Source of the DNA: an uncultured Acetatifactor sp.
GTDB lineage: Bacteria; Bacillota; Clostridia; Lachnospirales; Lachnospiraceae
Length of the DNA stretch: 64,000 nt
Direction of reading: 5' to 3'
Assembly (NCBI GenBank): GCA_910579755.1
Contig: CAJTVB010000013.1
Coordinates: 39,876 to 103,875, forward strand
A program made the position numbers and the translations under genes. This document shows, piece by piece, positions 7,108 to 16,362 of the stretch. The notes beneath the pieces are model-generated. The model did not search any database. It saw only the letters and a program-made list of their open reading frames with translations, and was not told where the DNA came from. How positions within the stretch are numbered: the first letter of the stretch is position 1; each line of letters opens with the position of its first letter.

Positions 7108-9780
7108 TTATCGCAGCTGCTCCAGTCTGGCGTCCACCTGTTCCTTCATCTTTGTATATTTGGCAAGCTTCTCCTTCTCCTCGGCGATCTTGGCCTCCGG
7201 AGCCTTGGACAGGAATCGCTCATTGGACAGCATACCGTTGACCCGGGCCAGCTCTCCCTCCAGGCGCTTCTGCTCCTTCTCCAGACGCTGCAGCTCTTGG
7301 GCAATATCCACCAGGTCCGCAAAAGGAATGTACAGGGTTGCGCCGGGGATCACCACGGACACCGCATCCGGATCTATCCCGGCCTTGTCCATCTGAAGAA
7401 CCACCTCGCTGGCCGAGGCAAGAGCTGCAAAGAACAGCTTTCCTTCCTCAAAGTCATCCAGGATCTCCTTGTCCTGGCTGACCACATGGACGCTGGCTTT
7501 CCGGCCCGGAGCCACATTCATTTCACTGCGCACATTCCGGATTCCCCGCACGGCCTCCTTGATGATCTCGATGGCCTTTTCCTCCTTCGGAAAGCTTCGC
7601 TCCTCCAGATACTCAGGCCATCTGCTGATCATGATGGATTCGGAATGCTCCTCCTCCATTTCCCGGAGAGTGCAGTAAATTTCCTCGGTGATAAAGGGCA
7701 TATACGGGTGAAGCAGCTTCAGGGCATCCGTCAGCACGGTCTTTAAGGTCCACAGCGCCGCGTTCTGGCTGACGGCATCGTCGGTGTTATACAGCCTGGG
7801 CTTTACCATTTCAATATACCAGTCGCAGAATTCATCCCAGATGAAATCATACACCTTCTGCACCGCGATCCCAAGCTCGAAGTTCTCCATATTGTCGGTG
7901 GCATCCTTCACTAAAGTGTTCAGCCGGGAAAGGATCCATCTGTCCACAGGCTGCAGCTCCTGTGCGGAGGGAACCGTCACCGTCTTCCCATCCATGTTCA
8001 TCATGATAAAGCGGGAGGCGTTCCACACCTTGTTGGCAAAATTGCGGCTGTTCTCCACCCTCTCATAATAAAAGCGCATATCGTTGCCCGGGGCATTGCC
8101 TGTGATCAGTGTCAGCCGCAGGGCGTCCGCGCCGTACTTCTCTATGATTTCCAAAGGATCGATGCCGTTGCCCAAAGATTTGGACATTTTTCGTCCCTGA
8201 CCGTCTCTGACAAGCCCGTGGAACAGCACGGTATGAAAAGGCTTTTCTCCCATATGCTCATAGCCGGAAAAGATCATGCGGATAACCCAGAAGAAGATAA
8301 TATCATAGCCTGTCACCAGTACATCCGTGGGATAGAAATATTTCAGCTCCTCGGTCTGTTCGGGCCACCCTAACGTCTCAAAGGGCCACAGGGCAGAGGA
8401 AAACCAGGTATCCAGCGTGTCGGGATCCTGTGTCAGATGAGTGCACCCGCACTTGGGGCACTGCTGCGGCGCCTCTCCCGCCACCACGCACTCTCCGCAT
8501 TCATCGCAGTAATAGGCGGGAATCCGGTGTCCCCACCAGAGCTGCCGGCTGATACACCAATCCCGGATATTGTCCGTCCAGTTAAAATATGTCTTCTCCA
8601 TTCTCTCGGGAATCAGCCGGATCTCTCCGTTTTTCACCGCCTCCGCCGCAGGCTTTATCAGCTCCTCCATTTTCACGAACCACTGCTCCTTCACCAGCGG
8701 TTCAACGGTGGTCTTGCAACGGTCATGCGTCCCCACATTGTGCGTATAATCCTCGATCTTTACCAGAAGCCCCATCGCTTCCAGCTCCTTTACAATGGCC
8801 CTTCTGGCCTCATAGCGGTCCATACCCGCAAATTTTCCGCCGTTTTCGTTGATAGAGGCATTGTCGTTCATCACATTGATCACCGGCAGGCCGTGACGCT
8901 TTCCTACCTCAAAGTCATTGGGATCATGGGCGGGCGTGATTTTCACCACGCCGGTGCCGAACTCTCTGTCCACATAGGTGTCCGTAACCACGGGAATCAC
9001 CCGGTTCATCAGAGGCAGCATTACGCTTTTCCCGATCAGGTGGCTGTAGCGCTCATCCTCCGGATGAATGGCCACAGCCGTGTCCCCCAGCATGGTCTCG
9101 GGACGGGTGGTGGCAAAGGTCAGAAATTCCGTATCGCTGGGCGTTCCGTCCTCCTTCATCACAGGATATTTGATATGCCACAGATGCCCTGCCTGCTCCT
9201 GGTATTCCACCTCCGCGTCGGAAATGGAGGTATTACACACCGGGCACCAGTTGATGATCCGGGCGCCCTTGTAGATATATCCTTTCTCATGCATCTTTAC
9301 AAAGACTTCCGTCACGGCTCTGTTGCAGCCCTCGTCCATAGTGAAACGCTCCCTGTCCCAGTCACAGGAGGATCCCATCTTCTTTAGCTGGGAGATAATA
9401 CGCCCGCCGTATTCCTTCTTCCACTCCCAGGCTCTCTCCAGAAATTTCTCCCGGCCCAGGTCATGCTTGTCGATACCTTCCTCCTTCAGTTTTTCCGTGA
9501 TCCGCACCTCCGTGGCGATGGAGGCATGATCCGTACCCGGCTGCCACAGGGCATTGTATCCCTGCATCCGCTTAAACCGGATCAGAATATCCTGCATGGT
9601 GTTGTCCAGCGCATGGCCCATGTGCAGCTGACCCGTAATATTTGGCGGGGGAATCACAATGGTGAAGGGTGTTTTGGAATGATCCACCTGTGCGTGAAAA
9701 TACTTTTTGTCAAGCCACTTCTGATACAGTCTGTCCTCCAGACCCGATGGGTCGTAGGTTTTTGCCAGTTCTTTTCCCAT
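7108..9780 (-). CDS. valS: Valyl-tRNA synthetase
   Basis: 890 aa, the normal length. A class I aminoacyl-tRNA synthetase that charges tRNA-Val in the cytoplasm. The HIGH-type motif is HMGH at residues 53-56 within [17 protein letters not shown], and KMSKS occurs in [10 protein letters not shown] near residue 525. The [18 protein letters not shown] stretch is typical of ValS, a zinc-type CxxC pair follows, and the C-terminus has the ValS coiled-coil arm. The ATG at 9780 follows GGAG by 5 nt. Upstream lies a full T-box leader that should raise expression when uncharged tRNA-Val builds up. Confidence 0.98.
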   Translation of the reverse strand: MGKELAKTYDPSGLEDRLYQKWLDKKYFHAQVDHSKTPFTIVIPPPNITGQLHMGHALDNTMQDILIRFKRMQGYNALWQPGTDHASIATEVRITEKLKEEGIDKHDLGREKFLERAWEWKKEYGGRIISQLKKMGSSCDWDRERFTMDEGCNRAVTEVFVKMHEKGYIYKGARIINWCPVCNTSISDAEVEYQEQAGHLWHIKYPVMKEDGTPSDTEFLTFATTRPETMLGDTAVAIHPEDERYSHLIGKSVMLPLMNRVIPVVTDTYVDREFGTGVVKITPAHDPNDFEVGKRHGLPVINVMNDNASINENGGKFAGMDRYEARRAIVKELEAMGLLVKIEDYTHNVGTHDRCKTTVEPLVKEQWFVKMEELIKPAAEAVKNGEIRLIPERMEKTYFNWTDNIRDWCISRQLWWGHRIPAYYCDECGECVVAGEAPQQCPKCGCTHLTQDPDTLDTWFSSALWPFETLGWPEQTEELKYFYPTDVLVTGYDIIFFWVIRMIFSGYEHMGEKPFHTVLFHGLVRDGQGRKMSKSLGNGIDPLEIIEKYGADALRLTLITGNAPGNDMRFYYERVENSRNFANKVWNASRFIMMNMDGKTVTVPSAQELQPVDRWILSRLNTLVKDATDNMENFELGIAVQKVYDFIWDEFCDWYIEMVKPRLYNTDDAVSQNAALWTLKTVLTDALKLLHPYMPFITEEIYCTLREMEEEHSESIMISRWPEYLEERSFPKEEKAIEIIKEAVRGIRNVRSEMNVAPGRKASVHVVSQDKEILDDFEEGKLFFAALASASEVVLQMDKAGIDPDAVSVVIPGATLYIPFADLVDIAQELQRLEKEQKRLEGELARVNGMLSNERFLSKAPEAKIAEEKEKLAKYTKMKEQVDARLEQLR

Positions 9781-9879
9781 TTTTTCTCCTTTCCTGATCC
9801 CGGCCTCTTACCGGGCCGCTTTGCGGCAGATACCGCATCCCTGAGATGTTCCTGCACACTGAAAAAAATTTTCCGGTAC

Positions 9880-9918
9880 GAAAAAACACCCTCTGCCGGC
9901 CTAAACCGACAAAGGGCG
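9880..9918 (-). terminator. T-box terminator hairpin upstream of valS
   Basis: On the minus strand a GC-rich hairpin (about 9918-9887, CGCCCT pairing with AGGGTG) is followed by TTTTTT. It lies directly 3' of the T-box antiterminator sequence, so readthrough depends on uncharged tRNA binding. Confidence 0.85.
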
Positions 9919-10253
9919 TCATAAACGCGGTACCACCTTTGTTCACAGCAAAACTCTCCTGCTGCCTCATGGAACTTCCAACAAAGTCCTATCCTATAAC
10001 GGGGATAAATCGTGAAGACTTACGGCCTGCGGCTTTAGTACGGACTATTTCCCGCCTGTCCCTGATTCCCATTTGCTGGGAGGGATGCATACCGCCTGCT
10101 TTGGCTCCTCCGGCTCGGAAGCTACCTTCCCCATCCCTTCCTTCAAACGGCCTCTCAGCGTCCGCCTGCGTTTCTGCATTCTGCAGGCCCGGACAGCCGT
10201 CCTCTCTGGCAAGGGGCGACGGGTACTCCTCTTCGTCATCGCCTTTTTGCTAT
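9880..10253 (-). ncRNA. T-box leader of valS
   Basis: This fills the 534-nt gap before valS. The minus strand shows the T-box core GGTGGTACCGCG (9937-9926), an AGTA loop-E element near the 5' end (in GAGGAGTACC), an AGAGAG segment in the distal part of stem I, and the terminator. A GTA triplet at 10125-10123 (in GGTAGCTTCC) is my best candidate for the valine specifier codon, but I did not fold stem I. The stretch between the leader's end and the valS start holds nothing else clear. Confidence 0.9.
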
Positions 10254-10259
10254 ATTGAA

Positions 10260-10288
10260 ACTATAATTGATGGAGACGCCGTTGTCAA
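10260..10288 (-). promoter_or_regulatory. SigA promoter of the valS T-box transcript
   Basis: Minus strand: TTGACA at 10288-10283, 17-nt spacer, TATAGT at 10265-10260. Confidence 0.8.
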
Positions 10289-10314
10289 GGAAAAAATACT
10301 CAAGTTTTCGTCTC

Positions 10315-11898
10315 CTATGCCGTTTCCATCCGATAAAAATTCAAAGCCGCCAGCACCATAAATATCGCCGTAGCCAGCACGAGGAACACATCCATCATCA
10401 GATAAGCCAGATCTGTGCCGCCCGCCAGACTGCCTGTCACCGCCCCCAAAAAGGCCAGCAGAATCACAAAGCTCTGAAGGAACAGCTGGAATATCTGCTT
10501 TCCCACAGTTCCCAGGGTTCCCCCCACCACTGCCTCGGCCACAGCCATCGCGTACAGCTTGTTGGCCGCAAGAGCCATATAAAATATCACGCACAGCGCC
10601 GCCCGCATGGGCGTCATTTTCATGACCACAGCCCCGGGAATGGTAATTAACAGGCCGTTGATCAGATTCTGCACATGCTGCATGGCCGTGGCCTGCATCA
10701 GCTTGCGGAACGGCGTGTCCGGAATCATATAGGTATAGGGGGATTTCAGCTCCTTGGCCCACTTTCCGTTCACGGCGGTAAAAATAAGGATCAGGTATGC
10801 GGACAGGCCCGGTATGACAAAATTTGTAAAAATTTCCGTCTCAAAACCGCCTTCCCCCACATAGAGCCATGCAAGCCCGATGCCGGCGATCAGCGCCACA
10901 GCCGTGTTCAGGTCAAAGATAAAATATTTGCTCTTTTTATATTCCAGAAGCTGCCTGTAAAAAAGCGCCTTCGCCCCCTTGCCCCGCCATACCACGCTGG
11001 CCTTGCCGAACTTCTGCTTTTTTCCCAGCCTCTTTTCCGTGTTGCCCTGCCTGCGGCTGGCAAGGACCTCCTCGTAATCCTCCGCAAATTTAATGGCGTC
11101 CTCATAATAGGCTCCGGTACATTTCATACGCAGGGCTGTGATTACAACTGCCGCTGTCAATAAAAAGTACAGCACCGTTCCGGTCACATTCACCACCGTT
11201 GGCCCGATGAAAAGCAGGTGGATCACCGAAATGTACCATCCGATTACAGGCACCATCTGCACCAGGTCGCTGTGCAGGAAGCCCACTACGCTCTGAAAGC
11301 TCAGGCCCGTTTGAAAATAGGTATATATGCCGATGGCCGCCAGAATTCCCACCAGGGCATAGGCCCCGCGGATCACCAGCCCCCGCCTTTTCTCGTCCAG
11401 CCGCTCCGAGCCGTAGAGCAGCATCATGATGCTTCCCTCCAGCACATTTTCCACCACCAGCGAGAAAAAGAAATATACCGCCAGCTTCCACGCCGGCACC
11501 CCGCAGATGGTGCCGCCGCAGCATACCACAAAAAGAAGCACTATGCTCTGTGCCACCAGGCTCTTGAGGTGGGCAAACAGCAAAATCTGTTTAGGTCCCG
11601 TGGGCGAGGGAAACAAAAAGTGAATGTCACTATTGCGGAATATTAGACCCTTTCGCCTGGCATAGGCGATCAGATTTGCGGGAATCACCCAAAAGGCAAA
11701 CAAAGTGAGTACCGCCGCCATGCCGTCGGGAGCGTCCAGACGATATTCCTCTGCCAGTACTTTCAGGGACATGGGAACCGCAAACATGTAAATCAGAAAA
11801 ACCACTATATAAAAGTATGTCACCGGCCTGCGCAGCGCCATTTTGATGCGGTTGGCAAGAATCCGCCGATATAGATATCCGATGGCTCCCATGTTCAT
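10315..11898 (-). CDS. ABC exporter membrane subunit (putative ABC exporter family)
   Basis: 527-aa protein with about ten to twelve hydrophobic segments. A cytoplasmic basic region lies around residues 275-320 and the N-terminus is amphipathic (YLYRRILANRIKMALRRP). The pattern fits the clostridial putative-ABC-exporter permeases. Its start overlaps the stop of the ATPase gene as ATGA, so the two are translationally coupled and should form one transporter. A second ATG six bases downstream (11892) has better spacing from the GGGGG SD. The substrate is unknown, and no two-component genes sit next to the pair. Confidence 0.75.
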   Translation of the reverse strand: MNMGAIGYLYRRILANRIKMALRRPVTYFYIVVFLIYMFAVPMSLKVLAEEYRLDAPDGMAAVLTLFAFWVIPANLIAYARRKGLIFRNSDIHFLFPSPTGPKQILLFAHLKSLVAQSIVLLFVVCCGGTICGVPAWKLAVYFFFSLVVENVLEGSIMMLLYGSERLDEKRRGLVIRGAYALVGILAAIGIYTYFQTGLSFQSVVGFLHSDLVQMVPVIGWYISVIHLLFIGPTVVNVTGTVLYFLLTAAVVITALRMKCTGAYYEDAIKFAEDYEEVLASRRQGNTEKRLGKKQKFGKASVVWRGKGAKALFYRQLLEYKKSKYFIFDLNTAVALIAGIGLAWLYVGEGGFETEIFTNFVIPGLSAYLILIFTAVNGKWAKELKSPYTYMIPDTPFRKLMQATAMQHVQNLINGLLITIPGAVVMKMTPMRAALCVIFYMALAANKLYAMAVAEAVVGGTLGTVGKQIFQLFLQSFVILLAFLGAVTGSLAGGTDLAYLMMDVFLVLATAIFMVLAALNFYRMETA

Positions 11899-12635
11899 AC
11901 CCCCTTTTGTCCGACCACGGGCATTTCCCCTTCACGATTTTTTCCGGACTGGCCTGTGACAGAGAAAAACAGCTCCTCCAGATCCTCGTCCCCAAGCGCC
12001 TCCCTGGTGTAGGTTCCCAGTATACGGCCCTTATCCATGACAAAGGTCACATCCCACAATTCCTTCACCATCTCCAGCATATGGGTGCTGATCAGTACCG
12101 TGGTCCCCCGGGCCTTCAGCTGCAGAATCACTTCCTTCAATTCCTTGATGGCGGCAGGATCCAGCCCCACCATGGGCTCATCCAGCAGGATCACACTGGG
12201 GCGGATGATCAACGCACAGCAGATGCTGACCTTCTGCATCATACCCTTGGACAATTCGTTCCCCAGCTTATCCTGCTTATCCTCCAGCTCAAACTGCTCA
12301 AGAAGCCCCCTGATCTCCTCCTCCGTCACCTCCACGCCATAGGCTCTGACAATAAATTCCATGTGCTCCCTCACCGTGAGCGCATCATACATGTAGGGCA
12401 TCTCCGGTACATAGGCAAAGCATCTTTTCGCCTCCAAAGAACGGGAATCATGGCCCTGTATCCGGATGCTTCCCTTATATCGCAGCAGCCCGGCAATGCT
12501 CTTGATCACCGTGGACTTTCCCGCCCCGTTAGGCCCCAGCAGAATCCCGATCCGCCCGTCCGGCACCGTAAAGCCCACACCGTCTGCCGCCAGCGTCTTT
12601 CCATATCTTTTTGTCAGTTCCATTACTTCCAGCAT
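11895..12635 (-). CDS. ABC transporter ATP-binding protein
   Basis: 246 aa. Walker A is GPNGAGKST (about residues 34-42). The signature reads LSKGMMQKV, the variant often seen in exporters. Walker B is VILLDEPMVGLD and the H-loop is STHMLEMV. The domain resembles CcmA/drug-exporter ATPases. It powers the 527-aa membrane subunit encoded directly downstream with a 4-nt overlap. The SD is AAAGGA. The direction is export by family; the cargo cannot be read from the sequence. Confidence 0.92.
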   Translation of the reverse strand: MLEVMELTKRYGKTLAADGVGFTVPDGRIGILLGPNGAGKSTVIKSIAGLLRYKGSIRIQGHDSRSLEAKRCFAYVPEMPYMYDALTVREHMEFIVRAYGVEVTEEEIRGLLEQFELEDKQDKLGNELSKGMMQKVSICCALIIRPSVILLDEPMVGLDPAAIKELKEVILQLKARGTTVLISTHMLEMVKELWDVTFVMDKGRILGTYTREALGDEDLEELFFSVTGQSGKNREGEMPVVGQKGV

Positions 12636-12709
12636 ATCTTTTTTCCTTTCCCTTATACGGCCTTTCCGGACACTGTTCCTCCATACATCCCCTGAATTCC
12701 TGCCTGCCC

Positions 12710-13771
12710 TTATATCCCCGGTATATCTCCCATTCCCATGGCTGCAGCTGCCAGATACAGAATCAGCAGATGGGCCGGATAAAATATGTAAAAGAAATAC
12801 TTCATTTTCAATCCCCGTTTTCCGTTGTACAGCGCTATGGGAACCAGGGCCCCAAAGGATGTAAATTCACTGAGCTCTCCCAGAGTCAGCACGATATTTC
12901 CCGCCAGCATGGATCTTACGGGCTTCTTCCTGAAAAAATACATAACAGAAATGGTCAGAATCCCCAATGCTGCATAATCCGTCTTCAAAAGATCCGCTGC
13001 AAACATCATTCCGCCCATCACTCCCAGATCTGCCGCCAGGCTTCGGGCCAGCTCCAGTCCCAGTTTGTATGCGTATACTCCCAGAAGAAACGCTATGATA
13101 CAAAACACTACCATCATAACCCTTATAAGAGCCCTGGGACCGATATACCATCCGAACAGCCTCTGGGAATTGCGGTGCAAAAACAATGTCACATACATTC
13201 CGAACACAAAAATCCCGCCAAACAGGCAGACAGACTGCAGATAGGCAGGAATTACACGGGAATCAAGGAAATCATAGGCACACAAGGCCACCATTCCCAG
13301 AAACAGCGTAAAGAAAACATTTTGATAGCTGAATTCCAGTATTTCCCCCCTTATGGCCAGATCAAAAGGGATTTCGGAGATCAGGGCAAAACAGCCCAGC
13401 CGCAGAGCATACTTTACTTTGTTTTGGGTATGCCGGACTCCTTCGATCAAAAGGAAGCAGAATATAGGAAAGCCCAGCCGCCCAATCAGCCGCATCGCCC
13501 AATACAGAACCAATATGCACATATTTTCCGACTGCCAGGCTGCATATGCTGCCGGATCTGTGTTCAGCATGATCCTTAAATATCCCTGCCGAATCAAAAT
13601 ACGTCCCAATATCGCCACCGCCGCATGGTCAAGCAGCATAACTGTCAGGGCTATAATCTTCAGTGTGCTCCCACTGATGCATCCTTTCCTCCCGGACAGC
13701 TCTGCCGCCTGATTTTCCAATGTCTTTTGTGACACCTTGTCCATTGCTCCATCCCCCTTATATTCTTCCAT
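12710..13771 (-). CDS. TraX-family multi-TM protein
   Basis: 353-aa protein with eight or nine membrane segments. The region LKIIALTVMLLDHAAVAIL (about residues 37-55), RLIGRLGFPIFCFLLIEG, and the C-terminal KYFFYIFYPAHLLILYL are typical of TraX/acyltransferase-3-like proteins. The founding member is linked to N-acetylation of F-pilin, but chromosomal clostridial copies have no known substrate and this one has no conjugation genes nearby. It has its own promoter at 13804-13832. An alternative ATG is at 13744. Confidence 0.85.
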   Translation of the reverse strand: MEEYKGDGAMDKVSQKTLENQAAELSGRKGCISGSTLKIIALTVMLLDHAAVAILGRILIRQGYLRIMLNTDPAAYAAWQSENMCILVLYWAMRLIGRLGFPIFCFLLIEGVRHTQNKVKYALRLGCFALISEIPFDLAIRGEILEFSYQNVFFTLFLGMVALCAYDFLDSRVIPAYLQSVCLFGGIFVFGMYVTLFLHRNSQRLFGWYIGPRALIRVMMVVFCIIAFLLGVYAYKLGLELARSLAADLGVMGGMMFAADLLKTDYAALGILTISVMYFFRKKPVRSMLAGNIVLTLGELSEFTSFGALVPIALYNGKRGLKMKYFFYIFYPAHLLILYLAAAAMGMGDIPGI

Positions 13772-13803
13772 ACTATCTGCTCCTGTTATATCGTATGTCT
13801 TTT

Positions 13804-13832
13804 ACAATAGATTATTTTTCCTTCCCTGTCAA
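13804..13832 (-). promoter_or_regulatory. SigA promoter of the TraX-like gene
   Basis: Minus strand: TTGACA at 13832-13827, 17-nt spacer, TATTGT at 13809-13804. Confidence 0.75.
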
Positions 13833-13913
13833 TGACTATCTGCGCAGGATCTTCGCTGCGCTGCAGCTCCTTTCGCCCATGAAATAGCGTTCCTTCGTCA
13901 AACTGTAACGGCA

Positions 13914-13942
13914 AAAAAGACTGTTACACATACAGGTAACAG
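13914..13942 (-). terminator. Terminator of the response-regulator gene
   Basis: CTGTTAC (13921-13927) pairs with GTAACAG (13936-13942). The minus-strand product ends in TC followed by TTTTTT. Confidence 0.85.
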
Positions 13943-13993
13943 CCCTTTTACTGAATTTTTCGTCTGATTTACACCACTCGAAGACAGTCAGGC

Positions 13994-14689
13994 TCATCCC
14001 ACCTTATACCCGTTGCCCCACACCACCTTCAAGTACCTGGGCTCCTTGGGATTGGCCTCTATCTTTTCCCGGATATGGCGAATGTGCACCGCAATGGTAT
14101 TGTCCGCTCCTATTGCCTGCATATGCCAGATGTTTTCATAAATCTGGCTGTTGGAAAATACCCGTCCCTTCTGCTGCACCAAAAGCCGGAGAATCTTGTA
14201 TTCAATCGGCGTCAGCCTTACATTTCGGCCTTCTACAGTAACCGTTCTCTGGATATCGTCGATCACCAATCCGTCCACTCTGTAGATCCTGTCAATATTT
14301 ACATACATATTCACCAGCTGCGTATATCTGCGCAGCTGAGACTTTACCCGGGCCAGCAGCTCCAGCGGGTTGCAGTCTGTGGTCACATAATCATCCGCTC
14401 CCGCCTCCAGAGCCATAATCTTTGCGGTCTCTGCAGACTGGGCCGACACCACGATCACCGGAATGCTGCTCTTACGGCGCAGATTTGCAATGATCTCGAT
14501 TCCTTTATCCCACCCCTTATCGTTTAGTTCCACATCCACCAGCATCAGGTGGATCTCACTGGCATCCAGCCGGGCATACAGCTGATCCAGATCTGCCGCC
14601 ACCACCATTGCAAGCCCCTCACTGGCAAACAGCGGTTCCATTTTCTCCGCGATTCCTGTCTGATTGTTGTAAACTAAAACCTTCTTCAT
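13994..14689 (-). CDS. OmpR-type response regulator with an atypical receiver domain
   Basis: 231 aa from the ATG at 14689, which follows AAAGGTG; the frame is open 22 codons upstream without an SD. The receiver is at residues 1-115 and the OmpR/PhoB winged helix at about 135-230 (LTPIEYKILRLLVQQKGRVFSNSQIYE). The phosphate-accepting Asp is present (D52 in LVDVEL). However, the acidic pair that normally binds Mg is Asn-Asn (N8, N9 in VLVYNNQ), and the conserved Lys is replaced by Thr (T104 in DDYVTTD). No histidine kinase is adjacent; the neighbours upstream are the sigma/anti-sigma pair. It may therefore work without phosphorylation. Confidence 0.9.
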   Translation of the reverse strand: MKKVLVYNNQTGIAEKMEPLFASEGLAMVVAADLDQLYARLDASEIHLMLVDVELNDKGWDKGIEIIANLRRKSSIPVIVVSAQSAETAKIMALEAGADDYVTTDCNPLELLARVKSQLRRYTQLVNMYVNIDRIYRVDGLVIDDIQRTVTVEGRNVRLTPIEYKILRLLVQQKGRVFSNSQIYENIWHMQAIGADNTIAVHIRHIREKIEANPKEPRYLKVVWGNGYKVG

Positions 14690-14792
14690 CTTATACTCAC
14701 ACCTTTCCCGCCCGGCATTATGCGGCATGCGCCGAAAAATAATCCCACGCGTCATTTTTATTACTGTAAAACCTGTTTCATGCTTATATTTT

Positions 14793-15611
14793 CTAATCTG
14801 TAAAATATACGGACAGATCCATGGCCGTCAGCACCTGCTCCACCACGCCTGCCTCAAACCCCCTGAAATCCAGCGCCAGATCTCTGCCGTTGACCGTAAC
14901 CACAGCGTGAATGCTCTCGAGACTTCCGTCCTCCGACAATGTGTCAAATACCTTAAAACACATGCCCTGGTCAGTGACAAGATTTCTCTCATTGGCATTT
15001 TCTCCGGAAAACGACGTGGATGAAGCATAGGAATCACAATTTCTGTGATCGAACTGCCTCAGGAAGCAATACCGCTCCCCGGCTCTGAGTGTGATGGTCA
15101 CATGCTCTCCTCCATTGAACACCAGGATATTTTCCTCCTGAAAAACCGCCGGAAAAAGCGCCATATCCGGAAGTGCCACTGTCACTGTCTCATGACTGCG
15201 AAATTCCTCCAGAGAATTATATTCCTTGGACTGAATGTCAACGATTTCCACAATTCCCTCCCCCTCCTGAGGAGCCGCCCTGCCTCTTTCCATTGCCAGC
15301 TCCGCACCCGATTCCGGCACTCCGCCCGCACAGGTTCCTGCGTATGCATCCATCGAGGTAATAGAATAACCGTTTTCCTGCATCTGAATCACACTGTTAC
15401 GATAATTTTTTGCCGCCGCTGTACCTGCGCCGCACAGCATAAAAACCGCCGCCGCTGCCGCAGCACTCTTTATCAGCATCCGTTTTCGCTGTCTCTCCCT
15501 CATTCTGCGGTGATGAAGCTCGTCCCGGATCCGTTCGGCATCCATATGAAGCTCAGGCAGGATCTCCTCCACCGCCTGACAATATTTTTTCCGAAATTCA
15601 TCCAAAGTCAT
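14793..15611 (-). CDS. Single-pass membrane protein, likely anti-sigma partner of the ECF factor
   Basis: 272 aa. The N-terminal 40 residues are cytoplasmic, charged and helical (HMDAERIRDELHHRRMRERQ). One membrane span lies near residues 45-66, and an extracytoplasmic domain of about 200 residues follows. This layout, and the 14-nt overlap with the end of the ECF sigma gene, fit a membrane anti-sigma factor that holds the sigma factor until an outside signal arrives. I see no zinc-type HxxxCxxC motif in the N-terminal part. The outer domain is not one I recognise. An anti-sigma role is therefore inferred from position and topology. Confidence 0.6.
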   Translation of the reverse strand: MTLDEFRKKYCQAVEEILPELHMDAERIRDELHHRRMRERQRKRMLIKSAAAAAAVFMLCGAGTAAAKNYRNSVIQMQENGYSITSMDAYAGTCAGGVPESGAELAMERGRAAPQEGEGIVEIVDIQSKEYNSLEEFRSHETVTVALPDMALFPAVFQEENILVFNGGEHVTITLRAGERYCFLRQFDHRNCDSYASSTSFSGENANERNLVTDQGMCFKVFDTLSEDGSLESIHAVVTVNGRDLALDFRGFEAGVVEQVLTAMDLSVYFTD

Positions 15612-16161
15612 ATTCCTCCTTCAATGACCTCTTTAAAATTTCCCTTCCTCTGGTAAGCTGAGAGGTAACCGTGGACTCCTTGCTCCCGGTAGCCTGAGCA
15701 ATCTCCCTCACGGAAAGTCCCTGATAGTAGAAAAGGTGGATCACATCCCGGTACTTGACCGGCAGGGCCAGCACCGCTTCCAAAAGCTTTTTCTCTGTCT
15801 CTCGCTGTAACAGCCCCTCCTCCGGCCCGCCAGCAGTCCCTTCCTGCATCCCCTTTCCTTCCTCCAGGATCTGCGTCCATTCTTCACTGCTCCGGTGCCG
15901 CTTCCAGGCGCTTCTCCACACCTTCCGACAGGCATTCACCGTGGTCTTAAGCAGCCAGGCCTTCTCGTGCTCCTCGCTTTGAAACGTTCCGTAAAACCTT
16001 ATATACTGGTAAAACACCTCCTGCACAACATCCTCCGCATCCTGCGGGTTCTGCAGACGCAGTAAACTCAGCTTGAAAAGCATGTCGCCGTATTTTCCGA
16101 TCTTTAATTGTAATTCCCTGTTGTCGATTTCTGCTTTTGTCATTTGATCGTTTCGCGCCAA
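15598..16161 (-). CDS. ECF-type RNA polymerase sigma factor
   Basis: 187 aa with sigma region 2 (residues about 18-85: RLQNPQDAEDVVQEVFYQYIRFY, then KAWLLKTTVNACRKVWR) and region 4 (about 120-180: LPVKYRDVIHLFYYQGLSVREIAQ, then STVTSQLTRGREILKRSL). There is no region 3 and only a short linker, typical of the extracytoplasmic-function class. The frame starts with TTG at 16161, very close to AAAAGG; an ATG at 16143 also exists but lacks a clear SD, so the start is uncertain. Its gene overlaps the putative anti-sigma gene. The target promoter sequence cannot be deduced here. Confidence 0.9.
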   Translation of the reverse strand: MARNDQMTKAEIDNRELQLKIGKYGDMLFKLSLLRLQNPQDAEDVVQEVFYQYIRFYGTFQSEEHEKAWLLKTTVNACRKVWRSAWKRHRSSEEWTQILEEGKGMQEGTAGGPEEGLLQRETEKKLLEAVLALPVKYRDVIHLFYYQGLSVREIAQATGSKESTVTSQLTRGREILKRSLKEEYDFG

Positions 16162-16271
16162 ACCTTTTCTTCTACTTATTTATATCCCTCAGTATATCAT
16201 TATACTGCATTTATATTAAAATATTTTTGTATCAAAGTTGCATAAGTAATATCCGTTCCCATAAAACGGTT

Positions 16272-16304
16272 CAGCAGAGGATGCCCTGAAGGCACCCTCT
16301 GCTG
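16272..16304 (-). terminator. Terminator of the ytvI-like gene
   Basis: CAGCAGAGG (16272-16280) pairs with CCTCTGCTG (16296-16304), with TGCC/GGCA extending the stem. A short T-run follows on the minus strand (AACCGTTTT). A T8 run on the plus side suggests it could also act in the other direction. Confidence 0.7.
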
Positions 16305-16362
16305 TAATAGACGGTTTTTTTTCTAAAAAGTTTCAAAATTCACAAAATTTTCACAATTATAT

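Noticed and set aside
8437..9387. 316-codon plus-strand ORF opposite valS
   Set aside because: It is the reverse complement of a well-conserved valS; its product has no family pattern and no SD.
12611..13579. 322-codon plus-strand ORF opposite the TraX-like gene
   Set aside because: Low-complexity His/Gln-rich translation, typical of an antisense shadow; the minus strand encodes a recognisable membrane protein with promoter and SD.
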